From CAZADH01 sp964483805 (GTDB lineage Bacteria; Muiribacteriota; Ozemobacteria; Ozemobacterales; Ozemobacteraceae), in assembly GCA_964483805.1 (NCBI GenBank), contig CAZADH010000088.1, positions 1 to 20,713 of the forward strand: DNA of 20,713 nucleotides, given 5' to 3'. The position numbers and the translations under genes are program-made. The notes beneath the pieces are model-generated. The model did not search any database. It was not told where the DNA came from and saw only the letters and a list, made by a program, of their open reading frames with translations. Below, in pieces: positions 1 to 8,600 of this stretch; the first letter of the stretch is position 1; each line of letters begins with the position of its first letter.

Positions 1-462
1 ACCGGTATCTGGACGATCCCGACCATCAATCGCGCGACCGGCAACGCCGTGACGATCTACGCGCGCGTCTACATCGGCACCAGTCGCACCTGGGGCGCCG
101 GCACAGTTCAACCCGATATCACTGCCGCCACGACGAAGATCGAATTCGTATATACAGAGTATTTCACCGTTCGCGCCGGCTACGTCGCGTGCGAATCGGC
201 GGGGCAGATCATCAAGACCGCGCCCGGCCAGTATGTCTACAACGAGACCGGAAACGGCAAGCTCAACGGGTCGGTGGTCCTGACCGTCGAGGTCAGCGAT
301 GCGACCGCCACCGACGCGTCCAACTACCCCACCAGCGGCACGCTGACCATCGGCGTTTCGGGCGAGGGTTCGGGCACCCTCACCTTCAACGGCACGAATG
401 TCATCCCGTTGCGCATCGTGCGGCCGTCGCTGGTGGTCGAGAATTACACGCTGACGCTGTGA
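1..462 (+). CDS. C-terminal part of a beta-rich protein of unknown function (5' truncated)
   Basis: The frame is open from the first base of the window to a TGA at 460-462, so at least 153 residues are visible and the true start lies upstream. A GTG at 49 is in frame but has no reason to be the start. The sequence is rich in Thr, Val, Gly and Ser with alternating hydrophobic residues (for example LTVEVSDATATD and SGTLTIGVSGEGSGTLTF), the pattern of an all-beta, probably secreted or surface domain. The last residues (VVENYTLTL) could be a final strand. The next gene starts 8 bp downstream, so the two are probably co-transcribed. I recognise no family and assign no function. Confidence 0.6.
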   Translation, partial: TGIWTIPTINRATGNAVTIYARVYIGTSRTWGAGTVQPDITAATTKIEFVYTEYFTVRAGYVACESAGQIIKTAPGQYVYNETGNGKLNGSVVLTVEVSDATATDASNYPTSGTLTIGVSGEGSGTLTFNGTNVIPLRIVRPSLVVENYTLTL

Positions 463-470
463 GCCACACC

Positions 471-1865
471 ATGACACAATTGCGTCAATATGCTTTCGCG
501 TTGTTGCTTCTCAGTTGTCTTTTCAGTGCTTTCGGGTGCGCCCACACGACCAACGACGCGCCGACAACCGCGACAAACCCACTGGGGCCGGCGTTGGGCG
601 CCGCGCCAGCGACCTCGGCGACAACCGGCATCGAGACTGGGCCGCTCGGTGCGGCCGGTGGCCGCCTGTCATGTCGCATCGACGACATCGTCGCGAACCG
701 GCCCAAGGCAGCAACCATAGCCGCAACGTCGGTGACCTGCACGCTCGACTGCGTGTCTCTGCACGCGGCAACCAGTCCGGTTCTGCGCCGGCAGCAGACG
801 TTCCCGGTTGTCAACGGCGCGGCCACGATTCTGTTCGAGCAGGTTCCGATCGGACCGGTCGTGGCTAACGTGACCATCGACGGCGGCACAGTGCAGGGGA
901 TCGCTGCATTCCGCGGCGCTGTCGATATCGTGACGGGCCCAAACGCTGTGGTCGTCCAGCCACGCAATTCGGGGATGACCCGCGACGTCGTCGCCCAGGT
1001 TCTCGAGACGCTGGCCGCCGACACCGCATTGCGCCAGCGCTGTCCCGACAATGCCGGCGCTCTCGTCTCCTCACTGCTCGGTGCGCCGGCGCAGCGGACC
1101 ACCGCCGAGCAGGCGCTGAGCCTCTTGCGCCAACGACTCGAACCGGGCGGAGCGATCCTCGCCGAGCAGTTTCTGCCGCTCGCCGTCGGCAACGAGTGGG
1201 TGTTCAATGTCGAGCGCACCGATGTGTTCACCAACTCGCTAACCCGCAGCGACAACTACCGCGATGCCATGCAGACGACCTACACGCTGCGGGTGGTCGG
1301 CGGCTATGGCAGCGCGTATGAACTCGAGGAAGAGTATGTGACCCCCCCGATCGGCACATCGCCCGAAAAGGTGACCACGAAACGGCGTCCGTTCTACGTC
1401 GATGCCCTCAACGACGCGATCAAACTCGGCGGCAAGATGCTGGTGACCAGTCGTGACACCGTGACCTCGGCGGCTTTCTGCGAGGCACTGTTCTCGGTCG
1501 ACAACTACTCGCGGGGCACCGTCGCCACGACCCGAACCGACGCCGAGTTGTTGCAGACACGCTTGGTGAGCAACGAATCGCCCACATCGCTGGTGGTCAC
1601 CACCGTCTATCGGCGCGGGGTTGGCCCGATCTCGGTGAGCAGCGCATTTCAATACACTGTATTGAGTCCCTATGTTTTCGTCGATGACACCACACGCACG
1701 ATGCGCCTCCGCCGGGCCAGAATCAGCGGCAACACCCTGACCTTTGCCGCTGCGGTCACTCATACCAACACGCACACTCTCACCTACGTATCGACCGGAA
1801 CTGGAACCGGAACCGGCACAGGCACCGGTACGGTTCCGACCATCGATATTCACACCGAGGAGTAG
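471..1865 (+). CDS. Probable lipoprotein with a C-terminal Thr-Gly repeat tail, function unknown
   Basis: 464 residues from the ATG at 471. I chose this start because it gives a signal peptide directly: a short polar start (MTQLRQ), a hydrophobic run (YAFALLLLSCLFSAFG) and then Cys23. The lipobox would be AFGC, imperfect because of Phe at -2; LLSC ending at Cys16 is a less likely alternative. After the Cys comes a Thr/Ala/Pro-rich linker typical of exported lipoproteins. The middle (about residues 60-320) has beta-sandwich-like and mixed segments, including LAVGNEWVFNV. The tail has six Thr-Gly pairs encoded by a hexanucleotide repeat. The open frame reaches back to 189, but that extension overlaps the previous gene and has no signal sequence. 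A role in the envelope is inferred from the signal only; no family is recognised. Confidence 0.7.
   Translation: MTQLRQYAFALLLLSCLFSAFGCAHTTNDAPTTATNPLGPALGAAPATSATTGIETGPLGAAGGRLSCRIDDIVANRPKAATIAATSVTCTLDCVSLHAATSPVLRRQQTFPVVNGAATILFEQVPIGPVVANVTIDGGTVQGIAAFRGAVDIVTGPNAVVVQPRNSGMTRDVVAQVLETLAADTALRQRCPDNAGALVSSLLGAPAQRTTAEQALSLLRQRLEPGGAILAEQFLPLAVGNEWVFNVERTDVFTNSLTRSDNYRDAMQTTYTLRVVGGYGSAYELEEEYVTPPIGTSPEKVTTKRRPFYVDALNDAIKLGGKMLVTSRDTVTSAAFCEALFSVDNYSRGTVATTRTDAELLQTRLVSNESPTSLVVTTVYRRGVGPISVSSAFQYTVLSPYVFVDDTTRTMRLRRARISGNTLTFAAAVTHTNTHTLTYVSTGTGTGTGTGTGTVPTIDIHTEE
1794..1829 (+). repeat. Hexanucleotide repeat coding for Thr-Gly
   Basis: Six imperfect tandem copies of ACCGGN (accgga, actgga, accgga, accggc, acaggc, accggt) lie in frame near the 3' end of the lipoprotein gene and encode (TG)6. 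Because the unit is 6 bp, gain or loss of copies would change tail length without shifting the frame. Confidence 0.75.
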
Positions 1866-2015
1866 ACACTCAATTCTTGTGTCACATGGAGAAAACTTCA
1901 CTATGCGTCATGGTTCCGGTTAGCTCCGCGGGACTGAAAAACGTTGCGTGTTCGCCTCAAACCGGCTATCGTGCACCTTGTAAGATGCAGAGACCGGTCT
2001 GGGGGGACATCCATC
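1866..2015. other. 150-bp intergenic region before the HEPN-helicase gene
   Basis: No gene is visible. It is less GC-rich than the flanking genes, as expected for a promoter region. A weak sigma70-like pair can be drawn (TTGCGT at 1944-1949, TATCGT at 1967-1972, 17-bp spacer), followed by a perfect palindrome at 1991-2000 and a G-run at 2001-2006 before the GTG start at 2016. No clear terminator hairpin for the lipoprotein gene was found. If the promoter is real, the TTG at 1944 that extends the downstream frame cannot be its start codon. Confidence 0.35.
1991..2000. promoter_or_regulatory. Perfect 10-bp palindrome, possible operator
   Basis: AGACCGGTCT equals its own reverse complement. It lies 15 bp upstream of the GTG start of the helicase gene and about 18 bp after a possible -10 box, where a repressor could block transcription. 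No regulator gene is present in the window, so an operator role is inference. Confidence 0.3.
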
Positions 2016-5000
2016 GTGAACACATCGACGCACCACGATACCGTCAGTCGTTTTCTCGTGGAAACGGGAAGATTGACTGCAGCCTGGATGCAATCCCGCT
2101 TGCCTGCGCTCGGGGACACATGGTGGGACACCTCGGTCATCGAAGCACTGTCAACCATGCAGCAAGCCCACCTGCCACCGCAGTCCGATGGGAACCTCGA
2201 GCGACTCGACCTTGCGGCGTTGCTCAGGGTTCTCAATCATAACTGGTATCCCTTGTCGGGTCGTCATCGAGAACTCAGCCACGAAGCGCGCAATTTCGCC
2301 ATGGAGATGCGCACGATCCGCAATCGGTGGGCCCATGCCTCGGCTGCCGGCATTGATGTTGATCAGACCCTGCGCGATCTCGACACCATCCAACGGTTCA
2401 ACGCCGTGTTCAGTGGTGGTGCCGACTTGCAAGATGCCATCCAGCGAGAGAAGACACGGATCATGAGCGAGGCCGTCGGGATTGGCGCCACGACCGGTTC
2501 GAGTGCAGCAGCCGGTGCTGCATTGCCCTCGCCGAAGACGAGCACCGCAATTCCAGCTGAAAGCGAGAACCCGCCTGACACGCTGCGCCCCGGCGTGCTC
2601 GTCCGGCTGGTGAGCGACGACGGCAAGATCGGCCCGGTCATGTCGGTGAGCGGGTCCGGACCGCAAGCCCGATTCCAGGTGTTCCTCGACAATCGCGCGC
2701 AGAGCTTTTATCGCAGCCAGATCGAACCGCATGTCGAGGTTGTCGCTGACCCGCGCGTGACCGTCGACGAAGCACGAGCAATGCTGACCGCGACCGTCAT
2801 CCGGCATCCCTCGGTAATGACATTGTATTCACTGCACGCGGCGCGCATCGATTTCGTGCCATACCAGTTCCGGCCGGCGCTGAAGTTCATCCGTGCCGAT
2901 CGGCCGCGACTGCTTATCGCCGACGGCGTCGGCGTCGGCAAGACGATCGAGGCCGGACTGATCCTGCGCGAGTTGCAGGCCCGCCAGCCGATCGAGACAG
3001 TCTTGATCATTTGTCCCAAACCGCTCGTGACCGAACGAAAGTGGCAAGCCGAGATGCGCCGATTCGACGAGTCGTTTACGCAACTCGACGGACCGACGCT
3101 GCGCATGTGTCTCGACGAGTTCGAGCTTGATGGATGCTGGCCCGATCAGCACCGGCGCACGATACTGCCGTTTTCGTTGCTCGACGAGCAAATCCTGAAA
3201 GGCCAGGAAACGCGGCGCGGCCGGCGACAACCCGGACTGCTCGATCTCGAAACCCCACCGAAGTTCGACCTGATCATCGTCGACGAGGCGCATCACGTGC
3301 GCAACCCCGGCACCTGGTCGCACCGGGTCGTGCGGTTCCTGTGCGATCACGCCGGCGCGGTGGTGTTCCTGACCGCGACGCCGGTGCAGATGGGCAGCAG
3401 CGATCTCTTCGTGCTGCTCCAGATGCTGCGCCCCGACCTGATCATCGACGAACCGACGTTCCGCCATCTCACTGAGCCGAATCCGGCGATCAACGAGGCG
3501 ATCACCCAAACCCGCGCGGGTGGCGCCGATTGGGCTCGTGCTGCGGCTGTCGCGCTCGAGCGCGCCGCGGCCACGCCGTGGGGTCAAGGGGTGTTGTGCA
3601 AGAACGCATCGTTCAAACGCATCGTCGAACTGCTCCGCGCTGGCAACATCGACCGCGCCGGCCGGGTCGAGCTGATTCGCGAACTCGAAGATATACATAC
3701 ATTATCTGGCATGATCAATCGCACGCGTCGCCGCGACATCGATCGCTTCTGCGTGCGCAAGCCCGAGACCGTCGACATCCCCTTGACCGCTCCCCAGCAA
3801 CAGTTGCACGACGCGGTGCTCGATTTCACCGAGCGGGCATTGCGCGCCACTCACGGGGCGACCAACGTGGCTTTCATGATGACGACGCTCAAGCGACAAG
3901 TGGCCAGTTGCATCTTCGGCTTGGGGCCGAGGTTGGCCGACATCCTGGCGCGGCGCGTCGATGCGCTCGGCGACCTCGATGTCGAAGCGCCAGACGACTT
4001 GGCAGACTGCGCATTGCACAATGATTTCGTGCGTGAGGCGCAGGTGATCATGAGCACGGCGAGCGCCCTACCCCACGACGACCCGAAGTTCGATGCGCTG
4101 CTCAAGCACATTCAGCGCAAACAGGAACTGCCCAACAACAAGGCGATGGTGTTCAGTTGTTTCCGTCACACGCTGACCTATCTAAATCGACGATTATTGG
4201 CAGAGGGTCTCCGCGTCGGGCTCATCCATGGTGGGATCGGTGACGACGAGCGCCTCTCGCTGCGCGACCGCTTCTCCCGCGACCGGAGCGACCCCGCGGC
4301 GCTCGACGTGATGCTCTTTTCGGAGGTCGGCAGCGAAGGCCTCGACTACCAGTTCTGCGATGCCATCTTCAATTACGACCTGCCCTGGAATCCCATGCGC
4401 ATCGAACAGCGCATTGGCCGCATCGACCGGCGCGGGCAGCAAAGCGAGGCCGTCGCGATCGTGAACTTCGTCACGACGGGCACGATCGACGCTGCGATCT
4501 ATCACCGTTGCCTGGTGCGCATCGGCGTGTTCGAGCAGAGCATTGGCGAATGCGAGGCAATCCTGGGCGACCTGCGTACTGAAATACATGATATTGCCAA
4601 CAACCTCAAATTGTCCGAGACCGATCGCGAGCGCTTGCTCGAGCAGATGGCCGACAACGAGGTGCGCCGCCTGCAGGAACAGCGGCGACTCGAGGACCGC
4701 GAGCACGAACTGTTCGGCGTCAAGATTCCGCAGGTCGCTGCCGATCGCGAGATTCAGGCCGCCGAAAACCTGTGGCTGACCGGACCCGCCCTGCGACGGC
4801 TGATCTGCCGCTACCTGTCGGCACGAACCGGTACAACGGTGGCGCTGCGCGGCACCGAGGCCGTCGAAACGCTTCGCCTGAACAAAGAGTCGCGGCACCG
4901 CCTGCTCGACGATCTGCGCAAACTGCCAATCAATCGGTCGTCGTCGCTGCGCGCCTGGCGGACCTATCTCGAAGGCGACGAGCCGAATTGCCTCGTGACC

Positions 5001-5618
5001 TTCGACGGCACCACCGGTTCGAGTCGCCCCGACGCGCACCTGCTGACTCCGTTGCACCCGCTCGTGCTACAGGCTGCGCACCACACCGCCATCGACGACC
5101 CGGTCGAGATCACGGTAGGCAGTGCCGAACTTCCCGCCGATTGGTCGGCGGTCGCATTCGCGATCTACGCATGGGAAATGAAGGGCCTCAAGAGCGAGAT
5201 CGAGTTGGTCGCCGTGTGTGAACGCGAAGACCTCGAATCCGATCTGCTCGAACTGCTGGCCACGGCCGAGCAATCGCCAACGCATGAGGCACTGACCGAA
5301 CCGGCCCGGCAAAACCTTGATTCACGCCACTTCGCGCGCTGGGAACGCGCCCGTCAGGATCATGTCGCCCGCACCCGCGAAATCGGCGAGATCCGCCGCG
5401 AGAGCCTGAAGAAAAGCGTCGACGCGCAGCGGCAACAAATCGCCGACCTGTTGGCCAACACCCGCGACGCACGCATCACCCGCATGCGCCAGAGCCAATT
5501 GGCGCGTATCGAGACCGATCTCGAGACCCGCCTCGAGGAAATCGACAAGGCCGAAAAGACAGCGGATGTGATCGCGCGGTTGGTAATTGCGGGGGTCATG
5601 GAGTCCACCAAGATATGA
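2016..5618 (+). CDS. HEPN-domain SNF2/RapA-like DEAH helicase (BrxHII/DrmD-like)
   Basis: 1200 residues from the GTG at 2016, preceded by a G-run; a TTG at 1944 extends the frame by 24 residues but lies in the presumed promoter. The N-terminus (about 1-150) resembles the Swt1-like HEPN domain: DLAALLRVLNHNWYPLSG, then RNRWAH at 102-107, an Rx4H motif as in HEPN ribonucleases. A small beta domain (about 190-240, VLVRLVSDDGKIGPVMSV) recalls the N-terminal region of RapA/HepA. The helicase core follows: motif I GVGVGKT (Lys309), motif II DEAH at 423-426, motif III TATP near 453, motif V SEVGSEGLDY, motif VI QRIGRIDRRGQ from 798. The C-terminal third is charged and helical (REIGEIRRESLKKSVDAQRQ). 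Enzymes of this type are ATP-driven translocases on double-stranded DNA; related proteins occur in BREX (BrxHII) and DISARM (DrmD). Its TGA overlaps the next ATG (ATGA), so the two products are probably made together. A defence role is inferred from domains and neighbours. Confidence 0.85.
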   Translation: MNTSTHHDTVSRFLVETGRLTAAWMQSRLPALGDTWWDTSVIEALSTMQQAHLPPQSDGNLERLDLAALLRVLNHNWYPLSGRHRELSHEARNFAMEMRTIRNRWAHASAAGIDVDQTLRDLDTIQRFNAVFSGGADLQDAIQREKTRIMSEAVGIGATTGSSAAAGAALPSPKTSTAIPAESENPPDTLRPGVLVRLVSDDGKIGPVMSVSGSGPQARFQVFLDNRAQSFYRSQIEPHVEVVADPRVTVDEARAMLTATVIRHPSVMTLYSLHAARIDFVPYQFRPALKFIRADRPRLLIADGVGVGKTIEAGLILRELQARQPIETVLIICPKPLVTERKWQAEMRRFDESFTQLDGPTLRMCLDEFELDGCWPDQHRRTILPFSLLDEQILKGQETRRGRRQPGLLDLETPPKFDLIIVDEAHHVRNPGTWSHRVVRFLCDHAGAVVFLTATPVQMGSSDLFVLLQMLRPDLIIDEPTFRHLTEPNPAINEAITQTRAGGADWARAAAVALERAAATPWGQGVLCKNASFKRIVELLRAGNIDRAGRVELIRELEDIHTLSGMINRTRRRDIDRFCVRKPETVDIPLTAPQQQLHDAVLDFTERALRATHGATNVAFMMTTLKRQVASCIFGLGPRLADILARRVDALGDLDVEAPDDLADCALHNDFVREAQVIMSTASALPHDDPKFDALLKHIQRKQELPNNKAMVFSCFRHTLTYLNRRLLAEGLRVGLIHGGIGDDERLSLRDRFSRDRSDPAALDVMLFSEVGSEGLDYQFCDAIFNYDLPWNPMRIEQRIGRIDRRGQQSEAVAIVNFVTTGTIDAAIYHRCLVRIGVFEQSIGECEAILGDLRTEIHDIANNLKLSETDRERLLEQMADNEVRRLQEQRRLEDREHELFGVKIPQVAADREIQAAENLWLTGPALRRLICRYLSARTGTTVALRGTEAVETLRLNKESRHRLLDDLRKLPINRSSSLRAWRTYLEGDEPNCLVTFDGTTGSSRPDAHLLTPLHPLVLQAAHHTAIDDPVEITVGSAELPADWSAVAFAIYAWEMKGLKSEIELVAVCEREDLESDLLELLATAEQSPTHEALTEPARQNLDSRHFARWERARQDHVARTREIGEIRRESLKKSVDAQRQQIADLLANTRDARITRMRQSQLARIETDLETRLEEIDKAEKTADVIARLVIAGVMESTKI

Positions 5619-8600
5619 CTAACAGAAGACAACGTAAACTGATTGATGAAATCCGTGTCAGCAAACAAGTCTCAAGAGAGATGGCCGAAGACTACAATGG
5701 CATGTTGGGAATTCTCTCGGACGATCTGTATTCAGATGGGACCCACTTCATTTTGGAACTAATCCAAAATGCAGAGGACGCGATGTATTTGAATGACGTA
5801 GTGCCGTCAATGCGGTTCCACCTGCAGCCGATGTCAGATGATGATCGAGGCCCATTGTGCTTGATCGTGTCTACCAACGAACAGGGATTCAGCGACGACA
5901 ACGTGAGAGATATTTGTCGGTCTGCCCATTCTCAAAAACAACTTCGCAAAGGGTGTATCGGCCGGAAGGGCATTGGGTTTAAGTCAGTGTTTACGGTGTC
6001 GGACTGCCCGATGATCTTTTCAAATGGGTTTCAATTTGCTCTTCCAGCTCCCAAGTCAAGGGACACCATCGGTTATGTGGTTCCTGAATGGCTTGAGAAC
6101 CCCCCACTGCCCTTGGACATGGGACGAACGCATATTGTTCTTCCCCTGACCGCTAAGAAGTGCGTGCCGAGTAGGATCGTTCATGCATTGGAGTCGATCG
6201 AACCCTCGACTCTCCTTTTCCTGAGCAAGCTTTGTTCAATCGAAGTGTCTATAGAGACTCCCAGCCACAAGAGCAGGATCGTAATCAAGAAGGTTGGTGA
6301 TCAGACCCCCATCCTGAGAACTGAGAGCCACTGCTCGCGTAATGAGACCGTGAGCAGCGTGAAGAAGACCTTCTGGGTAGCCAGACAAACGCTCCAGGTT
6401 CCCGCGGGGTTGAAGGACAATGCGACTGGGTCAGCTGAGACGACCCTAACGATAGCACTTCCGATTGACCATGTGACATGCTCAGGGAAACTGTTCACAT
6501 GGCTTCCGGTCTTGGAGAACACGGGACTCCCGTTCATGGTGAACGGCGATTTCAACGTCGCCGCTTCCCGGCAGGATATTCATGCCGATGATGATTACAA
6601 TGTATGGCTTCTCGACCACGTGCCAAATCTCTTTGTTGATACGTTCGTGCAGGCCGTGTCCTCTGATGCGCTCAGCATTGATCAGAAAACAAACTTGTAT
6701 CACTCGATTCCCGTCGAGCCCAAGACGGCATGCCTGGAACGAACCGCTGCAGCAATTTGCAGCGCATTGAGCAAGGCAAAGTGCGTCTTGCTTCGTCGTA
6801 GCAGCAACCCCATCGAACCGGTGGTCGCCAGAGTTGCGGGTCCAGCGATTCATGCAGCCTTTGATTCAGCTAACGGCACTCCTGCGAAGACGGACGCTAA
6901 TGCGCACATTGTGGCTAGGGAGCTTGCGGGTTACCGACGACAACTTGCTGCGATTGGGGTGAAGCACTTGTCGGCAATCGAGTCTCTCGCGGCATTCTCT
7001 GACGATGTTTGGTTAGCCAGGCAGGCAAAGGATTGGTACCTCAAACTCATCCGCGCGATGTCGTCAGCGGGCATCACACGCGAGCATGGATCGCGCGGTC
7101 TTCGTCTCCTCCCGGTATCAAACGGTGATGGCGCAAATCACACGCTACACGATCCGTCGGCAATGACTTGCTTTCCGCTAGCCGACAATGAAGCCAACCG
7201 AGAGGTTGATTATCCTGATTGGTTGCGGGCCTTTTGCCCCATTTCATTCATCGATAAATCCTTCTGCTCTGCGTTGTGCCGTGAATCAGATGCCGAGAAA
7301 CTACTGGAGTGGATTCGGAACAACACCACTGCGCGGTCCTTTTCGCATGCAGACTATTGCGAGACGCTCTGGAACAAGACCGTGAAGTCTCATAGGGACC
7401 TGACCGACGGGCAACTTGTCGAGATAACCGATAGACTCTCTCGATCCAACATTAAGCAGGATTGGAAGGACTATCCATTCTGCCTCTCCGATGGCTCGCG
7501 GAGAACATTGCGCGAAATCCAAACACACGCCGGGGGGCGACCCGCATCACAAGAACTGGTGATGCCGGAAACCGTGAACCCAAAGAGCGGTTGGCAGCTT
7601 CTGTTCGCCACTGCCGAGGACCGACGGCACTTTCACGCTCTTCGGGAGGAATACGCGTCGATTGCCGTTCATTGGTTACGCGCCCGCAATATTCAAGCAT
7701 TTCCTGGGCTGGAGCGAATCGAATTCCGTGAAATGCCACCCGAGGAATATCCAGAGGAGCGCAGTCTCTATGAGTCCTGCAGCGCCTCCAGTTTTCGCAC
7801 CAACCCGACGGTAACAACGGTTCGACTTCCCCGGACCTGGCCGGCATACAACCTCGATCAGGAGAAGCGCACGCAATTTGCCGTTGCACTCTGCGAGTTC
7901 CTGCGCCACGAAATTCAGTTTGCGCCAACAGGATCCACTTATGGGAGTGATGGCCGGTGGCACGAGGTCAAGACTCTCTTTGTGGCCTCCGGAGTTTACC
8001 GTCGGAGATATCAGCGTTCTGATGATACAGACACTTGTCGATCGTCGGTTCAAGGACGGTTGCGAACCGAGGCATGGCTTCCTTCGACGAAAGGATTTGT
8101 TCCACCGACGATGGTCTTTGTACCCTTACCAGAATTGAAGGAGCTGTTTGGCGATCACGTTCCCTTTGCGCTTATTGACATTCCACGGGAAGTCGGCGAG
8201 TTTCTGGGAGTTCATTACAGCATCTGTGCCAACGACGTCCTTAATTACCTGGAGCAGTTGAGGCAAAACAAAGTATTCGATCCAGCGTTGGTCAACAAAC
8301 TCTACCAGAGACTTGCAACGCTATCGGCAGTGTCGCCCGAAGTTCGGATCCGCTTTTCGACCTCAGCACTGATCTACGTCCCGATCGGTGATTCGGGGGG
8401 GTGGCATTCACCTGAAACCTGCATATGGGATGACTGTTCGACGTTTCCCGATATCGAGTTCGCATCGTTGTCACCACATTATCCCCAGTTCGAGGAGTTT
8501 TTCTGCACCACGATTGGCGTCAGACGATCCATCGATCGCGAATGGTATGCAAAGCGTTGGCTTGCGCTCCAGAGAACACCAAGCCAAGATGCAGTTCGGG

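Noticed and set aside
189..470. N-terminal extension of the lipoprotein frame back to 189
   Set aside because: It overlaps the preceding gene, is Arg/His-rich out-of-frame translation, and would bury the signal peptide that starts at 471.
1944..2015. TTG at 1944 as start of the helicase gene
   Set aside because: The extra 24 residues show no conserved character, and the site overlaps a plausible promoter; the GTG at 2016 with a nearby G-run is preferred, without certainty.
2016..5618. DISARM system based on the DrmD-like helicase
   Set aside because: No drmA, drmB, drmC or drmMI/MII gene accompanies it in the window.
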